A DNA stretch of 64,000 bases from Anaeroplasma bactoclasticum. GTDB taxonomy: Bacteria > Bacillota_I > Bacilli_A > Acholeplasmatales > Anaeroplasmataceae. The notes beneath the pieces are model-generated. The model was not told where the DNA came from. It did not search any database and worked only from the letters and a program-made list of their open reading frames with translations. The translations under genes were made by a program, and so were the position numbers. The DNA is taken from positions 124,001-188,000 of the forward strand of contig NZ_QXEV01000001.1 of the NCBI RefSeq assembly GCF_003550015.1, in the 5' to 3' direction. Shown one piece after another: positions 20,413 through 28,992 of the stretch. The stretch's first letter is position 1. Every line of letters starts with the position of its first letter.

Positions 20413-20670
20413 ATGTGGCCATTTAAAAAGAAAGCACCGAAGAAGGTTATTGAATCTATTTTTAAAAAGGGTGATTTTGTAAGATTCATGTTTCATGGGG
20501 AAATGACCTATGGCTATATTTATGAAATAAAAGAAGCAGCGGATGGATCTGTTTTATATGATATCCAAGTTGGTGCCCAGTGTCCTTGGGTTGCGCCAGA
20601 CATTCCAGAAGCTGGTGTAAAGCTTCATAAGATTCATCAATATACAACATTTGATGATGAAGAGAATTAA
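20413..20670 (+). CDS. Small hypothetical protein, 85 residues
   Basis: Not recognised by name. A basic N-terminus (MWPFKKKAPKK) precedes a compact beta-rich region FKKGDFVRFMFHGEMTYGYI with later YDIQVGAQCPW, reminiscent of a small SH3/Tudor-like barrel. No membrane or signal segment. ATG 20413 follows TTGGAGG. It has its own promoter-like boxes and a terminator, so it is likely a real monocistronic gene. Confidence 0.7.
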   Translation: MWPFKKKAPKKVIESIFKKGDFVRFMFHGEMTYGYIYEIKEAADGSVLYDIQVGAQCPWVAPDIPEAGVKLHKIHQYTTFDDEEN

Positions 20671-20677
20671 TGCTCTG

Positions 20678-20705
20678 AAAACGGATTACTTCCGTTTTTC
20701 TCTTT
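20678..20705 (+). terminator. Terminator after the 85-residue protein
   Basis: AAAACGGA / TCCGTTTT stem with a five-base loop, then TCTCTTT. Confidence 0.75.
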
Positions 20706-20731
20706 ATCCTATAATCGATAGACAATAATTA

Positions 20732-20740
20732 TGTTATAAT
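20732..20740 (+). promoter_or_regulatory. Extended -10 promoter (TGTTATAAT)
   Basis: TG at 20732-20733 and TATAAT at 20735-20740; the -35 is poor. The predicted start near 20747 leaves a very short leader before ATG 20761, which favours the downstream GTG at 20779 as a possible start. Confidence 0.5.
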
Positions 20741-20760
20741 ACAACGTAAGGTTGATTTAT

Positions 20761-23700
20761 ATGAAAAGGGTGATTAATGTGAAAAAAAGAATACATCTAC
20801 TTTTATTCATAGTTTTAATTGGATTAGCTTCATTTTTTTCTTATGATGCTTATGCAGATAGTGTATCTTCAGATAAAAGTGAAATCTTAGTAGATTTAGA
20901 GGTATCTGGTGCGGAGGCATTATGTCAAACCGATGATGGTTTTATTTGGATTGGACAATATTCTGGTTTAACTAGGTATGATTCTAAGGAATTTCAAGTT
21001 TATAAGTCATTTGAAGAAGATGGAAAAAACTATGAAATTATTAATGTTAGAGATTTAGCAAGTATTGATAATACCTTATATATTCTTACATATACAAGCT
21101 TATATTCTTATTCAAATAATCATTTCCATGTAATTTCTACTGAATTGGGTTCTTTATATGATTTAGAAATTGATAAGGTAAATAAAAAATTATATGTTGC
21201 TTCTGAAACAAAGGGTGTAGCAATTTATGATATTGAAAGTGATACCGTTACTACGCCAGAGGCTCAATTGGGGATGTCTGTTATAAGGATTGATGCAGAC
21301 AAAAATAGAGATACATATTATTATCAAACTAGTGCAGGGCTTTATGATTCTTTAAATAATCAGATTTGTAATTTTGAAAATGTAATGGATACTTATATTT
21401 ATGAGGATATCCTATATATCGCAAGAGCGGATGGTGAAATCTGCCAATATGATTTAGTTAATCATGTAATGCTTACAGAATCATTTAAAATAGATGATCA
21501 AATTAATAAATTACTTTATGATTCTAATGAAAAATTATTATATATAGCTTGTGAAGCAGATGGTATTTATTATTTAAATTTAAATACAAAGGAAATGAAA
21601 TTAATTGGTGATTTGGAAAACAAAAAACAAATCATTGATTTGATGATTGACTATGAGGGTAACCTTTGGTTAGCCTCTCATTATATTGGAACATCTGGTG
21701 TTTCATATATTACTAAGAACGCATTAGTTGAATTATTTTATGATGATCCAATTTGGCAAAATCTAGCATCTACATTACAAAAAAACGAAAGAAATGTATA
21801 TGCTGTAGAAAAGATTGATGATATTTTATATGTATGTTCTACATCCGGTGTATTCTTTTATGATACAAAAACAAATAAAATATTAGATTCAAATCCAGTA
21901 ATGGATAAGGTAAAAGAATATGTAGAAGCAAATGGTATAACTTATTTTGATTTTAGAGATGTAGAAGAGTTTAATAATAAGATTTATTTTGCTTCATATT
22001 ATATTGGGCTTATTGAATATGATCCTATAACTAAAAATGTTAAGATTTATGATGTGGATTATATCGATAATCATAATGGTGGAAATCTTTATAATGGTGT
22101 AGTTATTAGTCAATTAAATATGATGAGATGCTTAAGAAGCTTTGATAACTATTTAGCTATTGGATATAATAAGGGAATTGCAAAATTTGATGGAGAAAAT
22201 TTTAGTGCCCATTATATTGGTAATGTACTTTATATTAATAAAGCAAATGATGGCTCTATCTTATTTAATACAACAAAGAATATCTTTACTATAACTGAAG
22301 ATTTTAAAGAATATTCTATCATTCCTACTATGACAGAGGTCGAAGGAAATAGACTTAAATTCTTAGTAGATGGAGATTATATTTACTATAATTTAAATGA
22401 TCGTCTATTTAGAACAAAAAAAGAAGGATCAGAATATATCCATGAAGAAATAGAAATTCCATATGTAAAGGGATCTATTGTAGAATTATCTAAGGTTCGC
22501 TTACAGGATAGATATGGTAATGAATATTATAAATATGTAATTGGAAGTCAAACTCAGGTATATATTGTAGATTCCTTAGATACAAATAAGATTACAGATT
22601 ATGAATTCTATGATAAAACGAATGGACTTCAGCCTATTATTGCAAATACGAGTGGATATTTTGATGAAGCAAGCCAAAAGTATTATTTCCAAACTGCTGC
22701 AGGTGTATTTGAATATAGCTTTATTCAAACACAGGATGTATCTATTCCAATAAGAATGGCAGTGAATTCTGTAGAGTTAGATGATAAAAGTTATTATGGT
22801 AATGAGATTCATGTAGATAAAAATACATATCGTATTTCCTTTAATTTATCTGTATTTGGCTTTAGACCAAATAAAGGATATACTATCTATTACAAGCTTG
22901 AGGGTGTAGATAATGATTATAATATTGCGAAAGAGGATAGCTTATCTATTTTCTATACAAACCTAAATGGTGGATCTTATGATTTTTCTGTATATGTTGT
23001 AGATGAGTTTGGTCAAACATCCAATTTGGTTCATATTCATTTAGTTAAAGATAAATTTGTTTATGAACAGGCATGGTTTTGGGTAATTATCGCAGTTATT
23101 GCGGTTGCCTTAATTGTTGCTTTAAACATTTTATTAATTAAATTAAAAACAAGAAATTCCATAAGAAGACAATTACAATTAAAGAATATTACTCTAGAAG
23201 CAATTCAAGCTATCGCAAGAACAATCGATGCTAAGGATGAATATACTAATGGTCACTCGATTCGTGTTGGTTATTATTCTAAGATTATAGCTGAGCACTT
23301 GCATCTATCTAATGATGAGGTGGATAATATTTATTATATTGCCTTACTTCATGATATTGGTAAAATTGCAATTCCGGATAGTATTTTAAATAAACCAGGA
23401 AGATTAACGGATGAGGAATTTGCAATAATGAAGTCTCATACCGTAAGAGGAGCTAAGATATTAAATGGTATTTCAACGATTCCTCAAATTATTGAAGGAG
23501 CTAAATCCCATCATGAAAAATATGATGGTTCAGGATATCCTGAGGGCTTAAGAGGAGAGTTTATACCTTATGTAGCCAGAATTATTTGTTGTGCGGACTG
23601 TTTTGATGCGATGGCATCTAAAAGAGTTTATAAAGAGCCATTCGCACTGGAAAAGATTATAGGTGAATTTGAGCGCTGTAGTGGTACACAATTTGATCCA

Positions 23701-23835
23701 CAGATTGCTAAGGTAGTAGTCGATTTGATTAAATCTGGCAAATTAAAGCCATATACTGCAGAAAACACTTATTTAGGTAGTGATGGTAAGACGCACCGAA
23801 TGAAAAAGGAAGAAGTAGAAGCTAAAGAAGAATAA
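20761..23835 (+). CDS. Extracellular propeller sensor with cytoplasmic HD-GYP domain
   Basis: About 1024 residues. A signal peptide/anchor (KKRIHLLLFIVLIGLASFF) is followed by a long region of two-component-regulator-type propeller repeats, a Y_Y_Y-like Ig domain (YTIYYKLEGVDNDYN), a transmembrane helix (WFWVIIAVIAVALIVALNI) and a C-terminal HD-GYP domain: HDIGK (His864) and HHEKYDGSGYPEGL, all canonical. It should sense an outside ligand and control a cyclic-di-nucleotide phosphodiesterase inside; c-di-GMP as substrate is a family-based inference. ATG 20761 or GTG 20779 (ribosome site AAGGGTGA) could be the start. No GGDEF cyclase is encoded in the window. Confidence 0.85.
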   Translation: MKRVINVKKRIHLLLFIVLIGLASFFSYDAYADSVSSDKSEILVDLEVSGAEALCQTDDGFIWIGQYSGLTRYDSKEFQVYKSFEEDGKNYEIINVRDLASIDNTLYILTYTSLYSYSNNHFHVISTELGSLYDLEIDKVNKKLYVASETKGVAIYDIESDTVTTPEAQLGMSVIRIDADKNRDTYYYQTSAGLYDSLNNQICNFENVMDTYIYEDILYIARADGEICQYDLVNHVMLTESFKIDDQINKLLYDSNEKLLYIACEADGIYYLNLNTKEMKLIGDLENKKQIIDLMIDYEGNLWLASHYIGTSGVSYITKNALVELFYDDPIWQNLASTLQKNERNVYAVEKIDDILYVCSTSGVFFYDTKTNKILDSNPVMDKVKEYVEANGITYFDFRDVEEFNNKIYFASYYIGLIEYDPITKNVKIYDVDYIDNHNGGNLYNGVVISQLNMMRCLRSFDNYLAIGYNKGIAKFDGENFSAHYIGNVLYINKANDGSILFNTTKNIFTITEDFKEYSIIPTMTEVEGNRLKFLVDGDYIYYNLNDRLFRTKKEGSEYIHEEIEIPYVKGSIVELSKVRLQDRYGNEYYKYVIGSQTQVYIVDSLDTNKITDYEFYDKTNGLQPIIANTSGYFDEASQKYYFQTAAGVFEYSFIQTQDVSIPIRMAVNSVELDDKSYYGNEIHVDKNTYRISFNLSVFGFRPNKGYTIYYKLEGVDNDYNIAKEDSLSIFYTNLNGGSYDFSVYVVDEFGQTSNLVHIHLVKDKFVYEQAWFWVIIAVIAVALIVALNILLIKLKTRNSIRRQLQLKNITLEAIQAIARTIDAKDEYTNGHSIRVGYYSKIIAEHLHLSNDEVDNIYYIALLHDIGKIAIPDSILNKPGRLTDEEFAIMKSHTVRGAKILNGISTIPQIIEGAKSHHEKYDGSGYPEGLRGEFIPYVARIICCADCFDAMASKRVYKEPFALEKIIGEFERCSGTQFDPQIAKVVVDLIKSGKLKPYTAENTYLGSDGKTHRMKKEEVEAKEE

Positions 23836-23860
23836 AAATTGAATGTTATGTATAGCATAA

Positions 23861-23889
23861 TTGTATTTTTAAAAAAACTATGGTAAATT
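23861..23889 (+). promoter_or_regulatory. Promoter TTGTAT-17-TAAATT with TG
   Basis: -35 TTGTAT at 23861-23866, 17 bases, TAAATT at 23884-23889 preceded by TGG. A weak hairpin at 23842-23860 just before it may terminate the previous gene. Confidence 0.45.
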
Positions 23890-23937
23890 GAAATAAGCAG
23901 TTTTTCTATATTAAATTTTATAAACGGAGGTGTTAAT

Positions 23938-25704
23938 ATGAACATCCCTGAAGCGATAAAAGAGTATAAAGAAGCTATTATTGAAGCAGAAAGGCTAAAT
24001 GAAGACCTATTTACAAAAATGGATATGGATTCATGGATAAAAACCTTACATAAAAGAGCGGAAAGATTAAGCACTTTATATGAAAAAAGTAATGGGCTTC
24101 TAGATTTAATTACCAAAGAAATTAATAATGTTATGGGAAAAGATATGGATGATGCATTCGAAGCCCTATATGATTTATATTTAGATGGATTTGATGATGC
24201 TCCATTAATGATTCCAATTTTAAAAAGAATGGAAGAATATTATGGAGAGACTAAAAATTATGAAAGAATGATTGTCTCTTATTCTATTCATGCATATGAA
24301 TCCCATGAATATATTTCTAGGCTTGATCCAACAATTCCAATCAATATGGAGCAATATAAAGCCATATTAAATCTTAAGGATCATTATAAGGAAGTAGAGC
24401 GTCCAAGAGTAAGATGGAATTATTTTGTTGCTTATTATAATATTATTGTCGCAAGTGAATATTTAGTGGGCGTTAGTCCATCTGAGGTATATGATTATTT
24501 GGTTGAGGCAGAAGAATTATGGCAAAGAGAAGATGTACAAGCCTTAGATGGAGATAATGAAGAGGTTAAAGAAACTGTAGATGAAATTAAACGAGGATTT
24601 TTAATTTATAGTGAAAGATATCCAGATTTAACTCCATTTTTAAAGGAAGAAATCTATCAAAGAGCCTTAGTATATTTGGATAAAGAGGATATAAATAAAA
24701 CTCCAGTTGTACCATTTTTAGCTTATTCTAGATGTATGTTTGAAAGAGGAGAAATTACAAAAGAGGAGCTATTAGCTTCCATAGAATCCTTCTTTAAGCC
24801 AAGGATGGAGCATTTCTTTGATACAGAGCTTGATGATCAAAGAATTACAGAAGCCTTTGAAATTATTGGTACAATAATGAAATGTCTATCCTTAAAGGGA
24901 GATGCCAATGTAGGCTATTATTATGGAGAAATCAAAAACTTTGTAAGAAAGATTGAGGCTAAAACAAAGGTAAAAAGAATGACTCCATATATCAATACGG
25001 TTATTGCCGGTTTTGTAGTATCTTCACTACCTTTTGAGGATAATAAGGAAGAAATAGAACAAAGCCTATTTGATAATTTAATTAGAAGACAGGCTCCAAC
25101 TTATATTCATTCTGTAATGGTTATGAAGATTGCAGAAACCATTTATGAATATATGGATAAATCCTTATTACCAAAAATGGAGAATCCTTTAGAATTTATT
25201 CAAAATGGTGCATTATTACATGATATTGGTAAATCTATGATTACGGATATCATTAATATGCAAAGAAGAAAGCTATCCGATGAGGAATTTAAGGGTATAA
25301 GAAATCACCCTACCTTTGGTAAAGATATCATAAGAGAAAATCCACTCTTAGAAGAATACCATGATATCATTTTAGGACATCATAAATGGTATAATGGTTT
25401 AGGTGGATATCCAGCTGATTTTGATAATACAAAGAGTAAATATAAAATCATTATTGATTTAATTACTATTGCAGATTGTCTAGATGCTGCAACAGATAAA
25501 TTTGGTAGAAATTATAAAAGACCAAAATCTGTTAAGGATGTATTAGCTGAATTTGAAAAGGGTAGTGGTACTATTTATAGTCCATATTTTACAAATTTAA
25601 TTAAAGAAAATAAGGAATTAGAATATAAGCTTGAGCAATTAACAGAATATAAAAGACCTGAATATATGTATAGAGCATATATCAAAGGTAAAATTGGAGA
25701 ATAA
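23938..25704 (+). CDS. HD-GYP-like phosphohydrolase with helical N-terminal domain (paralogue B)
   Basis: 588 residues, paralogous over its full length to the protein at 18521. Shared features are an N-terminal segment around WIKTLHKRAERL / WNLMLKERSEKI, RRQAPTYIHSVMVMKIAE, HDIGK (His428), HHKWYNGLGGYPADFDNTKS and ADCLDAATDKFGRNY. The N-terminal 370 residues are helical and may bind a partner or signal. The GYP triplet is retained (GGYP), so hydrolase activity is plausible. A strong GGAGGTG ribosome site precedes ATG 23938. The propeller HD-GYP gene lies between the two paralogues, suggesting a common signalling locus. Confidence 0.8.
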   Translation: MNIPEAIKEYKEAIIEAERLNEDLFTKMDMDSWIKTLHKRAERLSTLYEKSNGLLDLITKEINNVMGKDMDDAFEALYDLYLDGFDDAPLMIPILKRMEEYYGETKNYERMIVSYSIHAYESHEYISRLDPTIPINMEQYKAILNLKDHYKEVERPRVRWNYFVAYYNIIVASEYLVGVSPSEVYDYLVEAEELWQREDVQALDGDNEEVKETVDEIKRGFLIYSERYPDLTPFLKEEIYQRALVYLDKEDINKTPVVPFLAYSRCMFERGEITKEELLASIESFFKPRMEHFFDTELDDQRITEAFEIIGTIMKCLSLKGDANVGYYYGEIKNFVRKIEAKTKVKRMTPYINTVIAGFVVSSLPFEDNKEEIEQSLFDNLIRRQAPTYIHSVMVMKIAETIYEYMDKSLLPKMENPLEFIQNGALLHDIGKSMITDIINMQRRKLSDEEFKGIRNHPTFGKDIIRENPLLEEYHDIILGHHKWYNGLGGYPADFDNTKSKYKIIIDLITIADCLDAATDKFGRNYKRPKSVKDVLAEFEKGSGTIYSPYFTNLIKENKELEYKLEQLTEYKRPEYMYRAYIKGKIGE

Positions 25705-25730
25705 GGGTGCATATGCATCCTTTTCTTTTA
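25703..25730 (+). terminator. Terminator after HD paralogue B
   Basis: AAGGGTGC / GCATCCTT stem with an ATAT loop (one G-U pair), followed by TTCTTTTA. Confidence 0.75.
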
Positions 25731-25755
25731 TAAAAGAAAGGAATTAATTGTTTTC

Positions 25756-25784
25756 TTTAAAAATCTTTATTTTAATGCTATAAT
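25756..25784 (+). promoter_or_regulatory. Promoter TTTAAA-17-TATAAT with extended -10
   Basis: -35 at 25756-25761, TATAAT at 25779-25784 preceded by TG (TGCTATAAT). It lies before the operon 25819-33327. Confidence 0.55.
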
Positions 25785-25818
25785 CTATAACAAAGTTATG
25801 TATGAGGAGGGATTTTTA

Positions 25819-26508
25819 ATGTCTAGATTTAATTTGACAGAAAAAGAAAAGGAATTATTAAAATACGCATACATAGACAATGATAGAATTGATGAAGGAA
25901 ATCTATTTGATTATCAAGAGGCTGCATTACATATGATTCGTAAATCTAGCGTGTATTTAGAGGTAAGATATCCGAATCATGATTTAGAAATGATATCCTT
26001 CTTACCACAAACAAAAAAGACTCCATATTCTGAGATTCATTTTGTAGAATCTGGTAGTGATGTTACTTATACCTTAAGATGTCAAATGAAAAATGGAGAA
26101 GATACATTTAGTGATAATTTTTATGATGTTCCTTTCGAAAAGGAATATGATAAAAGAGTAGAAAGGCTCTTAAAGGCAAGAAAGATTTCTTCTAGAGTTT
26201 ATACTGTATTTCCTTTTTTAATATCTAATAGAATTGATAGCCTAGAGGATTTATTAAATATGGAAAGGCTATCTAGGAATACAGAGGTATTTATTGGTAT
26301 AGATGAATTTCCTTCTGAGGAGGAAATGCAAAATACATGTTCAAAGATTGAAGATATATTTAAGCAAAATAAGCTATATGGTAGCTGTGTTGTTTATTTT
26401 ATGTTAGATATAGAGGATATGAATAGGGACATATCCTATTTTGATGAATATGTTAAGGATAGAAAGAATCAAAAAAATATAGTTTCTATTGCATTCTATA
26501 CGAAGTAA
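25819..26508 (+). CDS. Hypothetical protein, 229 residues
   Basis: Not recognised. A soluble, acidic protein with mixed alpha/beta character and no signal or membrane segment; the C-terminal half contains FIGIDEFPSEEEMQ and YFMLDIEDMNRDI. ATG 25819 is chosen because GAGGAGGGA precedes it; an in-frame ATG at 25798 lacks a ribosome site. It is the first gene of a probable four-gene operon and ends ten bases before the DUF2974-ligase fusion, so it may work with that protein. Confidence 0.7.
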   Translation: MSRFNLTEKEKELLKYAYIDNDRIDEGNLFDYQEAALHMIRKSSVYLEVRYPNHDLEMISFLPQTKKTPYSEIHFVESGSDVTYTLRCQMKNGEDTFSDNFYDVPFEKEYDKRVERLLKARKISSRVYTVFPFLISNRIDSLEDLLNMERLSRNTEVFIGIDEFPSEEEMQNTCSKIEDIFKQNKLYGSCVVYFMLDIEDMNRDISYFDEYVKDRKNQKNIVSIAFYTK

Positions 26509-26518
26509 GAGGTGTATT

Positions 26519-28975
26519 ATGGCTTTATTTAAAATTGATGAGTTATTGTTAATTGAAAATTTGACCTATTTTGAGGAAACCTTTCCTTTTACAGGAATTA
26601 TTAATTCAAAGGGTTTAACCGTGAAAGAATTTTTAGCTAAGGTTGATATGGATAAAATCGATATGGAATTTGAATATGCAACCTATATGACTGGATTTGA
26701 TTTTAAGAATTTAATCTTAGCTACAAAAAGACATCATAATATTATGGATTGTTATATTGCGGAAACTCATATGGACACTGCCTATGGCGGAGGAAAGGGA
26801 GTATCTGCAGTATTCATTAATGAAAAGTCAAAAGAGGCTGTAGTTGCCTTCCGTGGAACTGCATTAAATGAATGGGTGGATGACTTTGTCGCATCCAATC
26901 AAATTGATTCTTTGCAACAAATTAACGCATTAGAGTGGTATAAACAAATATATGACAAGCTAGAGCTTGAAAAATATACTGTTACAGTTATTGGTCATTC
27001 TAAGGGTGGTAATAAGGCAAAATATATTACAATTTTAAATGATACAGTGAATAGATGTGTATCCTTTGATGGTCAAGGCTTTAGTGATGTATTTATTGAG
27101 CATTATAGGGATAGAATTTTAAAAAGACAGGAATTAATTGAAAACCATAATGTAGATTATGATTATGTAAATATTCTATTAAATGATATTGGTAATAGAA
27201 CATATTATCATGGATATGATTATGGTAAAGGTGGATTTGCAGAAGCACACTGCCCAAATACCTTCTTTGATTTTGAAGAGGATGGAAAGTATAATATCCG
27301 TATTAATTCTGCAGGTCAAGCTCCTGAGATGCAGATATTAGACCAATTTATTAATTCTATGTCTAGAAGTGATTTTTCTGATAAAGAAAGAAATGAAACA
27401 GCTCAGCTTGTTGGTGTTTTAGTTGAGAAGGCATTTTCTATTGGCGCAAGTGAGGAAAATACAGTAACAGATTATATTTCCTTTGTTTGTGATTTAGTTA
27501 AGGATGAAAAATATTCAAATAATACTGCATTCCTATTAGCCTTTGTTATTAAATTCTCTGCCGAAAACAAAGCGTTCCTACCAGCTTTAAAGGATATTAT
27601 GAGACACTTTGGTATGGATGATTTTTCTAATATGATTGATATGATGGGAGAAATTGTCTTATCTAAGAAGCTAGATACTATTGTAAATCTTTCAAATTTC
27701 TTAGCCTTACATGTATCTGGTGTTGTAACAAAGATTATTCAATCTGTTGCGAAAAAGAAATATGGTGTTGAATTAACAAAGGAGCAGGTTAAGGGCATAT
27801 TATTAATTGTTTCTATGACAAAGGAAACCCTAAAGACATTAAAATTGAATTTAGATGGTTCAGATATAGTCTTAGAAAAGGAAATCGAAGAGGAAGCAGA
27901 ATATACACTACCTACAGATTTAAATATTGTTGTTTTATGTGGAGGATTATCCACTCAAAGAAATGTTTCTATTAAAAGTGGTATTTTAGTTTCTGATGCA
28001 TTAAAATTCCATGATTATAATGTAATCTTACTTGATTCATTTATGGGATATGGAGAGGAAGAGGAGATTATTGATGATCCTTTTGATGATCCAGATAAGT
28101 ATTCCTTAAAGATTGATGAATTTACAAATGAAATACCAGATTTATGGGCAGTTAAAAAAAGAAGAAAGGATCAAAGTGGATCTTATTTTGGTCCAAATGT
28201 ACTTCAAATTTGTAAAAAGGCTGATGTGGTTTTCCTAGCTTTACTTGGTGGAGATGCAGAAAATGGTAAGCTTCAAGCTACCTTTGATTTATTAGATATT
28301 GATTATACTGGATGTGATTATTTCTCAAGCGCAATATCTACAAATAAATATGTAGCTAAAGAGATTTTAAGAAGTAATGGTATTCCAGTACCTAAGGGTT
28401 ATTTAATTAAAAAAGGTGAAAATATTATAGAACCAGAAGAAAAGAATATGAATTATCCTGTTGTTGTTAAGCCATGTAATGGTGGAATTGGACTTGGTGT
28501 TAGTGTTGTAATGAATAAGGCTTCCTTCCAAAAAGCGATTAAGGATGCTTACCGCTGGGCACAGGAGATATTAGTTGAGGAATATGTTTCTGGTAGACAG
28601 TTTAGTGTTTCAACAATTAATGGTAAGGCACTTCCTATTTACGAAAGTGCTGCATTAAATACATTAGACGATAAAACAGATTTAGCACTAGATGGTAAAA
28701 TTGTTGAAAACTTTAATAAAAAGTATTCCAATAGATTTGTTAAGGAATTATCTAATCAAGCCGAAAAGGCTGCATATTGTTTAGGCATGAGGGATTATTC
28801 TATGGCAGATTTTATCATAAGAAGTGATGGTACATATGTATGTCTTGAGGTGGATTCCTTACCAGAAATCACAGATGATTCTAGGTTTGCATCATCCGCT
28901 AAGGAAACAGGCATGTCCTTTGATATGCTTTGTGTTAAAATATTAGAGCTTGCCTTATCGAATAAGGGCAAGTAA
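26519..28975 (+). CDS. Fusion of a DUF2974 (Mbeg1-like) alpha/beta hydrolase and a D-alanine-D-alanine-ligase-like ATP-grasp domain
   Basis: 818 residues. Residues 1 to about 300 match the DUF2974/Mbeg1-like lipase fold: AVVAFRGTALNEWVDDF and the nucleophile elbow VIGHSKGGNKAKY with Ser161. A helical linker follows. Residues about 467-818 are a full-length Ddl-like ATP-grasp unit: VVLCGGLSTQRNVSIKSG (Ddl GGxSxERxVSLxSG), then LLGGDAENGKLQATFDLL and IDYTGCD, ATP-binding YPVVVKPCNGGIGLGVSVV and FIIRSDGTYVCLEVDSLP. Ddl joins two D-alanines for peptidoglycan, but substrate choice here is open. ATG 26519 follows AAGAGGTG; the in-frame ATG at 26489 lies inside the previous gene. The fusion is in frame with no stop or frameshift. 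Confidence 0.85.
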   Translation: MALFKIDELLLIENLTYFEETFPFTGIINSKGLTVKEFLAKVDMDKIDMEFEYATYMTGFDFKNLILATKRHHNIMDCYIAETHMDTAYGGGKGVSAVFINEKSKEAVVAFRGTALNEWVDDFVASNQIDSLQQINALEWYKQIYDKLELEKYTVTVIGHSKGGNKAKYITILNDTVNRCVSFDGQGFSDVFIEHYRDRILKRQELIENHNVDYDYVNILLNDIGNRTYYHGYDYGKGGFAEAHCPNTFFDFEEDGKYNIRINSAGQAPEMQILDQFINSMSRSDFSDKERNETAQLVGVLVEKAFSIGASEENTVTDYISFVCDLVKDEKYSNNTAFLLAFVIKFSAENKAFLPALKDIMRHFGMDDFSNMIDMMGEIVLSKKLDTIVNLSNFLALHVSGVVTKIIQSVAKKKYGVELTKEQVKGILLIVSMTKETLKTLKLNLDGSDIVLEKEIEEEAEYTLPTDLNIVVLCGGLSTQRNVSIKSGILVSDALKFHDYNVILLDSFMGYGEEEEIIDDPFDDPDKYSLKIDEFTNEIPDLWAVKKRRKDQSGSYFGPNVLQICKKADVVFLALLGGDAENGKLQATFDLLDIDYTGCDYFSSAISTNKYVAKEILRSNGIPVPKGYLIKKGENIIEPEEKNMNYPVVVKPCNGGIGLGVSVVMNKASFQKAIKDAYRWAQEILVEEYVSGRQFSVSTINGKALPIYESAALNTLDDKTDLALDGKIVENFNKKYSNRFVKELSNQAEKAAYCLGMRDYSMADFIIRSDGTYVCLEVDSLPEITDDSRFASSAKETGMSFDMLCVKILELALSNKGK

Positions 28976-28992
28976 AAAGGAAGGCGAAGGCT

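Noticed and set aside
23842-23870. Terminator after the propeller HD-GYP gene
   Set aside because: Only a six-base-pair stem with mismatches before a T-run; too weak to list as a feature.
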